Under the pieces are notes generated by a model. It saw only the letters and a program-made list of their open reading frames with translations. It was not told the DNA's origin and searched no databases. DNA of 64,000 nucleotides from Mycobacterium sp. 1164985.4. GTDB lineage: Bacteria; Actinomycetota; Actinomycetes; Mycobacteriales; Mycobacteriaceae. A program made the translations under genes and the position numbers. Where the stretch lies: the NCBI RefSeq assembly GCF_001668575.1, contig NZ_LZMD01000085.1, positions 1 to 64,000 of the forward strand, given 5' to 3'. Positions 8,162-15,257 of the stretch are shown here, piece after piece (the stretch's first letter is position 1; each line of letters begins with the position of its first letter).

Positions 8162-8454
8162 GTGGGTGAAGTGACGGATGGCGCTGCAGGCACAATCGAT
8201 CGATTTTTGGCAGCTTGGAAACGAGCCGATGCCGACGAGCTGATGGGCTTCTTCGCCGACGATTCCGAGTGGCATCCAGACCCGATGAAGCCTGCACTCG
8301 GCAAGGCCGCTGCACGAACGCACGGACCACTTCACGCTCATCGGTAAGGAGATCGCCACGCCTGTGGCGGAAGCTTTCGTGGTCCCATGGAGGCCTCATC
8401 CACGCCTGGCGGGAATACTTCGACATGTCGCCGTTTGTCATCGCACGAAGCTAA
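8162..8454 (+). pseudogene. Broken SnoaL/limonene-epoxide-hydrolase-like gene
   Basis: Three pieces of one small alpha+beta barrel protein lie in three different frames. The first is TIDRFLAAWKRADADELM followed by FFADDSEWHPDP (from a GTG at 8162). The second is HFTLIGKEIATPVAEAF (about 8329-8378). The third is GLIHAWREYFDMSPF (about 8395-8440). The last matches the usual C-terminal motif of this superfamily (DGxIxxWRDYFD). The spacing between pieces is shorter than in intact relatives of about 125-150 residues, so there are deletions as well as frameshifts. No functional product is expected. Confidence 0.75.
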
Positions 8455-8543
8455 TTCGCGCCCATCCGATTGCCGGGGTTCTCACGTCGACACCGTGGCC
8501 CTCGGCCGACAGACTCTGTTGATCACCGAAACTTAGCCGAAGA

Positions 8544-8573
8544 AACGCCCCCCTGTTCGTCGGCGGGGGTGTT
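8544..8573 (+). terminator. Terminator-like hairpin directly before cyclase 3
   Basis: AACGCCCCC (8544-8552) pairs with GGGGGTGTT (8565-8573), with one G-U wobble. The arm sequences and the distance to the next start codon (11 nt) closely copy the groEL1 terminator before cyclase 1, so it appears to be a duplicate of that element. It has no T-run, and may act as a 5' mRNA hairpin rather than a terminator. Confidence 0.65.
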
Positions 8574-8584
8574 CCGTTATCGGT

Positions 8585-10108
8585 ATGGATCGCATCTGGC
8601 AATCGGTTTGGGACCGGTACAAATCGAGGTATTCGTGGGCGTGCTGGGTGCTCACGCTTCCCTTGGCGCTACCGGTGTATCTCGCGTGGTCATTGGGCAT
8701 TGTCGCCTTCGAGGATTCTGATCGGTACACGGAGGCGACCGTGGTGACGGTGATTGCCGTGCTCGCGTACCTCTGTGTGGTGGTGGGTCCCGGCGGGCGA
8801 GATGCCCGCCTCATTGAGCGGTGGGCCGCCGGTGAAGATATCGATCCCGAACGCGCACTGCGAGCGACATACAGCTATGGGCGGAGAGTGATTACGAAGA
8901 GCGTAGTTGTCACCCTCGGTTGGATCGCGGCTCTCTTCGTCGGTATCGGAATCATTGCCGGAGCGAGCGAATCGCGGCTCATCCAGTACGCGATCCTGGG
9001 CGCTGTCGTCGGCACGGCCGGCCAGCTGATCACGGTGCACAGTTACGTCGAAGCCACGCTGCGACCCGCCAGGGCCGCGATTGCCCCGCATACGGATATC
9101 GCCGATTCCCTGCCTCGGTCTCACCCGGAGTTCGCTACATGGACCAACGTAGCGATGCTTGCGGTGGGCTTCGCCTTTGCCGTCGCGGGCGCAATTCTGG
9201 GAGCCGTTCTCGACGTGGCCAGGCATGGCCCAGCGCTCGCAATGGTGATTGGTGGTGTACTCGTGTTCCTCATCGGTCCATCGCTTTGGGCCGCGTATTC
9301 GCCTCTCCTGCAACCTCTTCGCGACCTCGCTGCGGGAACTGAACGTGTCGCTGCCGGTGATCTCAGCCAACGCCTCCCAGTAGTGCAAGATGATGATCTC
9401 GGCGCGCTCGCGGCCTCCTTCAACCGGATGCAGGCTGGCCTGACTGAACGTCGGAGATTGCAGGCCGCATTCGGGACGTACGTCGATCCCTCCTTGGCCG
9501 CGCGCCTACTCGAGCAAGGGAGTGATGTCTTCAGCGGTGAGCGGCGTGAGGTGACAGTGATGTTCGTCGACGTCCGCGACTTCACGAGGTTCGCTGAGGC
9601 GAACAGCGCCGAGGACACCGTTGCGCATCTCAATGCGTTGTTCGAGATCGTCGTGCCGGCCGTCGTTGATGCCGGTGGGCACGTGAACAAGTTTCTCGGC
9701 GACGGAGCTCTGGCGGTGTTCGGGGCACCCAACGGACTGGCCGGGCATGCCGACGCTGCGGTGACCGCCGCGATGCTGATTCATCGTCTAGTCGCCGAAC
9801 GGTTCGGCGACACACTTCGCATTGGTGTGGGTATCAACACCGGGACGGTGATCGCGGGGACGATCGGTGGCGGCGGCAAGCTCGAATTCACACTGATCGG
9901 TGACACCGTGAATGTGGCGGCTCGCGTCGAGCAGCTCACCAAGGCCACCGGTGACGCAATTTTGTTGACGCAGCAATCGTTCGACGCTTTGACGTGTCCG
10001 CCGCTTGGGCTCATCGAGCGGGGACTTTACGAAGTCAAGGGTAAGTCGGCAGCTGTGAAGGTGTATGGGATCAATTCCAATGAGATTCATTCACAACCGC
10101 TTTCGTGA
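8585..10108 (+). CDS. Membrane-anchored class III adenylate cyclase with HAMP domain (copy 3)
   Basis: A 507-residue third paralogue: start MDRIWQSVWDRY, about six membrane helices, HAMP (GTERVAAGDLSQRLPVVQDDD) and a class III catalytic domain. FVDVRDFTRF, NKFLGDG and LIGDTVNVAARVEQ carry the full set of metal, adenine-specifying and transition-state residues. The start is fixed by paralogue alignment and lies 11 nt after a copied terminator hairpin, so transcription probably enters from upstream or from a promoter inside the dead hydrolase gene. A short extra C-terminal tail (NSNEIHSQPLS) distinguishes it. Best family match is the Rv1318c-Rv1320c group. Confidence 0.9.
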   Translation: MDRIWQSVWDRYKSRYSWACWVLTLPLALPVYLAWSLGIVAFEDSDRYTEATVVTVIAVLAYLCVVVGPGGRDARLIERWAAGEDIDPERALRATYSYGRRVITKSVVVTLGWIAALFVGIGIIAGASESRLIQYAILGAVVGTAGQLITVHSYVEATLRPARAAIAPHTDIADSLPRSHPEFATWTNVAMLAVGFAFAVAGAILGAVLDVARHGPALAMVIGGVLVFLIGPSLWAAYSPLLQPLRDLAAGTERVAAGDLSQRLPVVQDDDLGALAASFNRMQAGLTERRRLQAAFGTYVDPSLAARLLEQGSDVFSGERREVTVMFVDVRDFTRFAEANSAEDTVAHLNALFEIVVPAVVDAGGHVNKFLGDGALAVFGAPNGLAGHADAAVTAAMLIHRLVAERFGDTLRIGVGINTGTVIAGTIGGGGKLEFTLIGDTVNVAARVEQLTKATGDAILLTQQSFDALTCPPLGLIERGLYEVKGKSAAVKVYGINSNEIHSQPLS

Positions 10109-10337
10109 AAAGTTGAACGGCGGCCTTGCATGGTTCGTCCTCGTTCGCGGATGAGCGACTCGAGCTTGCACCAATGTCCGTTTCGCCGAGTCGCGCGCAA
10201 TGCTTCGCTGAATCGTCGGAAACGCGCCATCGTCCCTGTAACGGGTTTATGTTCACCAAGCGGGGACATAGCCGCAACCTGCGGCTGTCGAGCCGGGATG
10301 GTCTCAGCGTCGCACCCCGCCCGAGAGGGGGACTCCA
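10109..10337. other. Intergenic region with one short perfect hairpin
   Basis: There is no coding signal between cyclase 3 and the next gene. A 7-bp perfect inverted repeat AGCCGCA-ACC-TGCGGCT lies at 10270-10286, about 50 bp before the next start. It could be an operator or a weak hairpin. A purine-rich GAGAGGGGGA (about 10323-10332) just before 10338 is the ribosome-binding site of the following gene. Confidence 0.4.
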
Positions 10338-10688
10338 GTGAAGACGATGATGAGGAAGCTCACGATCAGCATCATGCTGGCAGCTGCCGCCTTGGTCGGA
10401 TTGGCAGCTGGCCCGGCAACCGCACAAGACCGCCATGTGCAAATCATCAATGAAACACAGCACGCGATCGTGCACTTCTACGCGTCGAATATCGGTCGCG
10501 ACACTTGGGAGGAAGACATCCTCGGTGAGAGCGTGCTACCGGTCGGCCAGTCGGTCAACGTCAACATCGATGACGGGTCTGGTGCCTGCCTGTATGACTT
10601 CAAGGCAGTGTTCGACGACGGTGATGAGTTGGTTCGCAACAGAATTGACGTCTGCACCGTCGGCACTTACCGCTACACGGAGGGCTGA
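10338..10688 (+). CDS. Small exported protein, unknown function
   Basis: A 116-residue precursor with a clear Sec signal peptide: charged start MKTMMRKLT, a hydrophobic core ISIMLAAAALVGLAAG, then ATAQ before the mature part. The mature domain is about 87 residues, acidic, with two cysteines (in GACLYDFKAVF and IDVCTVGTYR) that could form a disulfide outside the cell. I do not recognise a characterised family; similar small secreted proteins with NETxHxIxxFYASN and FDDG motifs are more familiar from Alphaproteobacteria, so transfer is possible. The GTG start has an excellent purine-rich ribosome-binding site. Another small exported protein follows 34 bp downstream. Confidence 0.75.
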   Translation: MKTMMRKLTISIMLAAAALVGLAAGPATAQDRHVQIINETQHAIVHFYASNIGRDTWEEDILGESVLPVGQSVNVNIDDGSGACLYDFKAVFDDGDELVRNRIDVCTVGTYRYTEG

Positions 10689-10722
10689 GTCCGCGAACAC
10701 TTGACGGGAGGTGGTAGGACGT

Positions 10723-11091
10723 ATGCCACTGACGCGTCTGATTCGTGCTGCAGCCGGACTGGTCGCCTGCACGGCTGCGGTGGCGACTGCATTGCCGGTC
10801 GCCGCCGATCTGTTGAACCCAATCCCCGGCAACGGATTTTTCATCGTCGGAGCCGACATCGCGCCAGGCGTCTACAACACCGCCGGTTCGGCGTCGACCT
10901 GGGGCGTGTGGATCAACGATGCGCCGACACAGGACTCAATGTGCGTGTGGTTCACCTACGGCACGCCGGATACGGATAAGGACAACGTCGTTGCGACGAA
11001 CATGTCCGTTGGGCCGATGAACGCGAACATCAACTCCTCGGTGAAAGCCTTCGAATCGAGGAACTGTCAGCCCTGGACTCGCGTCACCTGA
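10723..11091 (+). CDS. Small exported protein, unknown function
   Basis: A 122-residue precursor with a signal peptide (MPLTRLIRAAAGLVACTAAV, then ATALPVAA). The mature part contains PGNGFFIVGADIAPGVYNTAG, a pattern typical of actinobacterial secreted domains in which a beta-rich fold opens with a G-x-F-x-V-G-x-DIxPGxY motif. It also has two cysteines (MCVWFTY and NCQPW). The ATG at 10723 is preferred over a GTG at 10711 because GGGAGGTGG lies at the right distance before it. It probably forms an operon with the exported protein upstream. Function unknown. Confidence 0.78.
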   Translation: MPLTRLIRAAAGLVACTAAVATALPVAADLLNPIPGNGFFIVGADIAPGVYNTAGSASTWGVWINDAPTQDSMCVWFTYGTPDTDKDNVVATNMSVGPMNANINSSVKAFESRNCQPWTRVT

Positions 11092-11101
11092 ATCCGACGA
11101 T

Positions 11102-11467
11102 TTAATCGGTCGCGACGTGTGGCGGGTCGTAAATCACCAGGAACACAAGATCTTCCGCTCCGGTATTGACCAAACTGTGTTCAGCGTTCGCCGGCACCTT
11201 GACGAAGGTGCCGGGTGTGACGTCCCAGCTCTGATCGCCGATCCGCATGCAAGCGGTCCCGGTCAGAAAGAAAAAGGCGTGGTTGTAGCCGTGGTGGTGC
11301 GGCTGCGATCCGCCCGCGGGCCCGAACTTGGTCAGTTGCGCGCTGAACAATTCGGAGTACTGGGCGCCGACCAGGTCGTCGCTGATCCAAAACGCCCGAC
11401 CGAGATCGGTCCCGTGCCAAACGATGTCCTCCGGCGCATACACGGACGGCAGAGTTTTCGCTTCCAT
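11102..11467 (-). CDS. Single-domain cupin protein
   Basis: A 121-residue cupin. The first motif GGSQPHHHGYNHAFFFLTG gives the metal-binding His cluster, and the second PGTFVKVPANAEHSLVNTG provides the C-terminal His (about residues 93-105). It is a small beta-barrel protein that may be an enzyme, isomerase or sensor; the substrate cannot be deduced. It is divergent from a LysR gene across 108 bp, the usual arrangement for a LysR-regulated target. Confidence 0.82.
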   Translation of the reverse strand: MEAKTLPSVYAPEDIVWHGTDLGRAFWISDDLVGAQYSELFSAQLTKFGPAGGSQPHHHGYNHAFFFLTGTACMRIGDQSWDVTPGTFVKVPANAEHSLVNTGAEDLVFLVIYDPPHVATD

Positions 11468-11526
11468 GGGGTCTCCTTCTAGATGAGGCTTACGATTACT
11501 TGAACGTTTTGAACAAGCAAGCGTTG

Positions 11527-11542
11527 ATAACTTCTGCGTTAT
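11527..11542. promoter_or_regulatory. Candidate LysR operator between cupin and lysR genes
   Basis: ATAAC-N6-GTTAT (11527-11542) is a perfect inverted repeat fitting the T-N11-A architecture of LysR binding sites. A second GTTATA occurs at about 11559, near the lysR start, as expected for recognition and activation sites. Confidence 0.55.
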
Positions 11543-11575
11543 AGCGCGATCACCCGGGTGTTATAGGGGGGACAG

Positions 11576-12433
11576 TTGCCGACTCTGGTGCAGCTCAACA
11601 CCTTCGTGACGGTGGCCGAACAGGGCGGCTTCACGGCCGCGAGCCGTCGACTTGGGTTGTCTCAACCGGCCGTCAGCCGTGCCATCGCCACACTGGAGAA
11701 CGAGATTGGCGCGCCCCTGTTCGTCCGCCGTCGGGATGGTCTCGCGTTGACCGAAGCCGGCTCCGTTGCGCTCACGCACGCGCGAGAAGCGGTGCGGCAG
11801 TTGACATTGATGCGCACGGAGGTCGCCGGCCTGACAGGCGATGTCACAGGCACGTTGAGGTTGGCCAGCCTGCCGACCGCAACCGCTTCGTTCATCGCGC
11901 CACAGTTGCGCGCATACGCGCACCGCCACCCGGCAGTTGCGATCCGGTTGCTCGAGGGGAGCGAGGAAGAAATCTTGGATTGGCTCGACCAGGGCGCCGT
12001 CGAAGCCGGTGTGGTCAGCCTGCCCGTCAAAGGCATGCAGGTTGCGGTGCTCGGCGACCAGACCCTTGCTGCGGTGATGGCTGCCGATTCCGACCTGGCG
12101 TCGAAGGAGACCGTCACCTACGTCGACTTGGCGAGCGAGCCGTTCGTCCGCGGCAAGGGCGGCTGCGCCGACGTGTTCATGCCCATTGCACGGAAGGCCG
12201 GTGTCGAGTTCGACTTGGCGTTCGACGCGCGTGAGATCGTCGCAGCGCTGGAGATTGTGCGGGCGGGCCTCGGTGTGAGCATCCTGCCCGTCGCCGGCCT
12301 ACCCGACGTGCCAGGAGTCGAGGTGCGACCGTTGGTTCCCGAGACCGTCCGTCGCCTCGGTGTCGCGGTATCTGCGAGCGCGTCCGGAGCTGCGCGGGCG
12401 TTTCTCGACCAAATCGCCGCCCTCAACCGTTGA
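11576..12433 (+). CDS. LysR-family transcriptional regulator
   Basis: A 285-residue LysR protein. The winged helix-turn-helix is at residues 1-60: LNTFVTVAEQGGFTAASRRLGLSQPAVSRAIATLE, then FVRRRDGLALTEAG. The effector domain covers about residues 90-285. The start may be the TTG at 11576 or the GTG at 11588; a purine-rich stretch (GGGGGGA) lies a few bases before the TTG. It is divergent from the cupin gene, its most likely target. The inducer is unknown. Confidence 0.87.
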   Translation: MPTLVQLNTFVTVAEQGGFTAASRRLGLSQPAVSRAIATLENEIGAPLFVRRRDGLALTEAGSVALTHAREAVRQLTLMRTEVAGLTGDVTGTLRLASLPTATASFIAPQLRAYAHRHPAVAIRLLEGSEEEILDWLDQGAVEAGVVSLPVKGMQVAVLGDQTLAAVMAADSDLASKETVTYVDLASEPFVRGKGGCADVFMPIARKAGVEFDLAFDAREIVAALEIVRAGLGVSILPVAGLPDVPGVEVRPLVPETVRRLGVAVSASASGAARAFLDQIAALNR

Positions 12434-12460
12434 CCGTTTTGGCGAACGCCCGGAGCCCGG

Positions 12461-12466
12461 TATAAC
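12461..12466 (+). promoter_or_regulatory. -10 element of the DAHP synthase leader transcript
   Basis: TATAAC fits the mycobacterial SigA -10 consensus. A TTGGCG hexamer 16 bp upstream (12439-12444) could be the -35. Transcription would start near 12473-12476, placing the leader-peptide GTG at or very near the 5' end. Confidence 0.55.
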
Positions 12467-12475
12467 CTGGTCGGC

Positions 12476-12550
12476 GTGAACTCTGCGGTGCGCGTCGGCT
12501 ATTGGCGCTTTATCGAGGCTCCGGGCGGAGCCGATAAAGCGCAGCGCTAA
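12476..12550 (+). CDS. Candidate aromatic-amino-acid leader peptide of the DAHP synthase gene
   Basis: A 24-codon frame starts with GTG just after the -10 element and ends at TAA, 110 bp before the DAHP synthase start. Codons 9-12 encode Tyr-Trp-Arg-Phe, so all three aromatic end products of the shikimate pathway occur within four codons. The Trp codon overlaps the left arm of a strong hairpin that starts at 12505. This is the classic layout of a ribosome-mediated attenuator in which stalling at scarce aminoacyl-tRNA changes RNA folding. The frame is too short for statistical coding support, so the case rests on codon content, position and structure. Confidence 0.7.
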   Translation: MNSAVRVGYWRFIEAPGGADKAQR

Positions 12551-12631
12551 GCCACGCATCCACCCGGAGCCCAGGCAGTGACCATCAGGTCGCTGCCTTT
12601 CGTCATTAAAGGGCCCGGGGTCGAACCGGGC
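12505..12631 (+). promoter_or_regulatory. Attenuator-like RNA structures before the DAHP synthase gene
   Basis: Hairpin A is 12505-12542: a perfect 10-bp outer stem (GCGCTTTATC/GATAAAGCGC) plus a 6-bp inner stem (GGCTCC/GGAGCC). Hairpin T is 12573-12598: AGGCAGTGACC/GGTCGCTGCCT with one wobble, followed by TTTCG. Hairpin C is 12613-12631: GCCCGG/CCGGGC. Bases 12517-12528 can instead pair with 12560-12571 (11 of 12 pairs), excluding the inner stem of A. Competing folds overlapping an aromatic-rich leader frame support attenuation, but the exact switch is not obvious and T lacks a long U-run. Confidence 0.65.
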
Positions 12632-12660
12632 GCCGCAACTCGAGAAAGGCACCCGAGAAC

Positions 12661-13713
12661 ATGAACCTTGCGCAGACCGCCACTCCGCCCGCCACCTCTG
12701 ACCGGCGGGTCCGCGGTTTCAGCGAGATTCCCAGCCCGCACTCGGTGCTCAGCGAATTCCCGCTCGGCGCCCGGCGCGCCGAGCGCGTCGTGCGTGACCG
12801 GGAAGAGATCGCCGAGATTCTCGCGGGCCGCGACGAGCGGCTGCTGGTGGTCGTGGGGCCGTGCTCGGTGCACGACCCGGCCGCTGCGCTGGACTACGCC
12901 AGCCGGCTGGCCAAGGTCGCCGACGAGCTCAGCGACCGCCTGAAGATCGTGATGCGGGTGTATTTCGAGAAGCCGCGCACCACGATCGGCTGGAAGGGCC
13001 TGATCAATGATCCGGGCATGGACGGCACCTTCGACGTCGCCCGCGGCCTGCGTACCGCCCGTCACCTGCTGCTCGACATCGTCGACATCGGGTTGCCGGT
13101 CGGCTGCGAGTTCCTCGAGCCGACCAGCCCGCAGTACATCGCCGACGCCGTCGCTTGGGGTGCCATCGGCGCCCGGACCACCGAATCCCAGGTACACCGC
13201 CAGCTGGCATCCGGTCTGTCGATGCCCGTCGGGTTCAAGAACGGCACCGACGGCAACATCCAGGTCGCCGTCGACGGGGTCAAGGCCGCCGCCGCCGCGC
13301 ACGTCTTCTTCGGCATGGACGACCTCGGCCGGGGAGCCCTGGTGAACACTGCAGGCAACGAGGACTGCCACGTGATCCTGCGCGGCGGCACCAACGGACC
13401 GAACTGGGACGCCGATGTCGTGCAGGCCACCGCGGCCAAGCTCACCGCGGCCGGATTGCCCGGTCGCGTCGTGATCGATTGCAGCCACGCCAATTCGGGG
13501 AAGGATCACGTCCGACAGGCGCAGGTCGCCGCCGAGGTGGCGCAGCTGGTGCGTGCCGGCCTACCGGTCAGCGGTGTGATGCTCGAGAGCTTCCTCGTCG
13601 CCGGTGCGCAGGCCCCCGAAGCCCATCCGCTGACCTACGGGCAATCGGTCACCGACAAGTGCATGGACTGGGCGACGACGGACCGGGTGCTGCGGGAGCT
13701 GGCCGAGCGCTAG
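12661..13713 (+). CDS. Class I (AroF/G/H-type) 3-deoxy-7-phosphoheptulonate synthase
   Basis: Condenses phosphoenolpyruvate with erythrose-4-phosphate, the first step of the shikimate pathway. The 350-residue protein has the class I DAHP synthase signatures VVVGPCSVHDP (metal Cys), MRVYFEKPRTTIGWKGLINDP, EFLEPTSPQYIADAVAWGAIGARTTESQ, GFKNGTDG, VIDCSHANSGKDH and ESFLVAG. This is the E. coli AroF/G/H type; the main mycobacterial enzyme (Rv2178c) is an unrelated-looking class II protein, so this is a second isoenzyme. GAGAAAGG precedes the ATG. The long leader with an aromatic-rich peptide indicates end-product control of expression. Confidence 0.93.
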   Translation: MNLAQTATPPATSDRRVRGFSEIPSPHSVLSEFPLGARRAERVVRDREEIAEILAGRDERLLVVVGPCSVHDPAAALDYASRLAKVADELSDRLKIVMRVYFEKPRTTIGWKGLINDPGMDGTFDVARGLRTARHLLLDIVDIGLPVGCEFLEPTSPQYIADAVAWGAIGARTTESQVHRQLASGLSMPVGFKNGTDGNIQVAVDGVKAAAAAHVFFGMDDLGRGALVNTAGNEDCHVILRGGTNGPNWDADVVQATAAKLTAAGLPGRVVIDCSHANSGKDHVRQAQVAAEVAQLVRAGLPVSGVMLESFLVAGAQAPEAHPLTYGQSVTDKCMDWATTDRVLRELAER

Positions 13714-13726
13714 CCGCACACAGCCT

Positions 13727-14017
13727 TCAGGAGGCCCGCCGGATTCCGCGCTTCAGCAAAAGCTCGCGCTCGGATTCCGACAGCCCACCCCAGATGCCGT
13801 ATGGCTCACCCACGGCGAGCGCGTGCGCGCGGCACTGGGCGATCACCGGGCACCGCCGGCACATCTCCTTCGCACGCATCTCGCGTTGAGCGCGGGCGCG
13901 GCCGCGCTCTCCGTCGGGATGAAAGAACATGGAGGAATCGACGCCTCGACAAAGCCCGGCCATCTGCCAATCCCAAATGTCTGCGTTAGGACCGGGCAGC
14001 TGCTGCGGTTGTGGCAT
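13727..14017 (-). CDS. whiB3: Iron-sulfur transcriptional regulator WhiB3
   Basis: A 96-residue WhiB protein that binds a redox-sensitive [4Fe-4S] cluster and partners with SigA to control lipid and redox genes. The four cysteines lie in GLCRGVDSSMFF and MCRRCPVIAQCR, followed by the GIWGGLSESERE turn and a basic C-terminus. The start at MPQPQQLPGPNADIW matches WhiB3 exactly and has AGAGGGG upstream; the frame extends further upstream but without family similarity. About 370 bp of non-coding DNA separates it from the divergent neighbour, consistent with extensive regulation. Confidence 0.93.
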   Translation of the reverse strand: MPQPQQLPGPNADIWDWQMAGLCRGVDSSMFFHPDGERGRARAQREMRAKEMCRRCPVIAQCRAHALAVGEPYGIWGGLSESERELLLKRGIRRAS

Positions 14018-14386
14018 TGGAAACCCCTCTCTGCACACCCATTTCGGAAACGAATGGATGAGTGAGTTCAAAACCGATTCGAGCTCAAGTCGCCGATGAC
14101 CACTCGTGGAGACAAAGTATGGGCGCTCGCGAAATCTCGTCAATAGCCCGCACATGTGCTTATTGGCATAACCGCAGGCCCAGAATTTACCTCACGTTCA
14201 TCATTGCGACCCACAGGCAACGAGAACGGTGCTAAGCCGACGGATGGTCGTCGACCGCCGAACGCATTTTTCCAGTTCGCGCGAATTGAACGTGCGCTGG
14301 CAAATTTAGGCCGCTAACACGCACGTAACATTGCGACCACCAACTGTTAACCAAGGTTGAGCGGCAATTGATACCGTCGCCACTCG
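14018..14386. other. Divergent control region of whiB3 and the 14387 gene
   Basis: 369 bp with no convincing coding frame and lower GC than its surroundings. For the rightward gene, TTAACC (14347) and GATACC (14370) are separated by 17 bp and lie just before the ATG, a possible SigA-like promoter with a very short leader. The remainder probably contains the whiB3 promoter and 5' UTR; no clear operator was found. Confidence 0.5.
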
Positions 14387-15169
14387 ATGTCCGCAGAAAT
14401 CGTTCTGTCAATGGCCGCATTCGGTGACGATCCCGGGCGCTGGCCGTTGCCTCCCGGCGCCACGCCGCACGAGTTGTGGCTGCGTGCCGTCGCGGCTGGC
14501 GGGCAGGGGCGGTACGCCAGTGCGCGGGTTGATCTGGCCGCGCTGGTGCGCAGCGGCGGCCGAGAGCGCGCGCTGGCACACAGCGCCGAGGCGTCGTTTC
14601 TGCGCCAGCTCGGTTGGCACGCCCGCGCGCGGCGATGGGACGGACGGGCGTTGGCACTGGCCGGGTCGGATGTCGAGGCGGCTGCGGATGCGTTGATCGG
14701 CCTGGGCGCCGACGCATTGGGCGTGGGGCGGTTCGACGCGGCTGCGCGCGCGCTGGACCGCGCAGCCGAGCTGATGTCGGATTCGCCGGTGCCGCGGCTA
14801 CGGGTGCGGCTGGCCTGGGTGTCGGCCGAACTGGCGATGGCGCGCGGAGGAGGGGAGGCCGCGGTCGGGCACGCCGAGCGTGCCGTCGAGGCGGCCGCGG
14901 CGTTTCGCTCGGTGCGTCACGAAGTGAAGTCGTCGGTCGTGTTGGCCGCCGCCCGGTGCAGCGCCGGTGACCTCGCCGGCGCGCGCTCGGTGGCCGATGC
15001 GGCGCTCGACGAGACGCAGCGCTTCGGAATGGTTCCGCTGCAATGGGCGTTGGCTTGCTTGCTGGCCGACATCGGCAGCGCCGAGCATCCGGCACAGGAC
15101 ATGGTGGCGCTGCGCGATGCTTGTGCCGATACAGTGCGTCGGCGGGGCGGCGTGTGGTCGGTGCGGTAA
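14387..15169 (+). CDS. Conserved mycobacterial protein with TPR-like helical repeats (Rv3415c-like)
   Basis: A 260-residue, Ala/Arg-rich, all-helical protein. Helix pairs such as RYASARVDLAALVRSGG, HARARRWDGRALALAGSD and GRFDAAARALDRAAELM are typical of TPR-like scaffolds, which bind partner proteins. Position between whiB3 and sigD matches Rv3415c of M. tuberculosis. No catalytic motif is seen. The gene ends about 88 bp before sigD and runs in the same direction, so it may be cotranscribed or help control SigD; its function is unknown. Confidence 0.8.
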   Translation: MSAEIVLSMAAFGDDPGRWPLPPGATPHELWLRAVAAGGQGRYASARVDLAALVRSGGRERALAHSAEASFLRQLGWHARARRWDGRALALAGSDVEAAADALIGLGADALGVGRFDAAARALDRAAELMSDSPVPRLRVRLAWVSAELAMARGGGEAAVGHAERAVEAAAAFRSVRHEVKSSVVLAAARCSAGDLAGARSVADAALDETQRFGMVPLQWALACLLADIGSAEHPAQDMVALRDACADTVRRRGGVWSVR

Positions 15170-15257
15170 CCGGGTCCACGCGGAAGTGAAAGTTATTGTT
15201 TAGCTGACCGACCTACCAAGCTCGGTCCTGTTCGTAACGTTGGAGAGATCGCTCACG

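Noticed and set aside
14232..15179. 315-codon Pro/Arg-rich minus-strand frame
   Set aside because: It is antisense to the Rv3415c-like gene, and its extreme Arg/Pro content reflects codon bias of the opposite strand.
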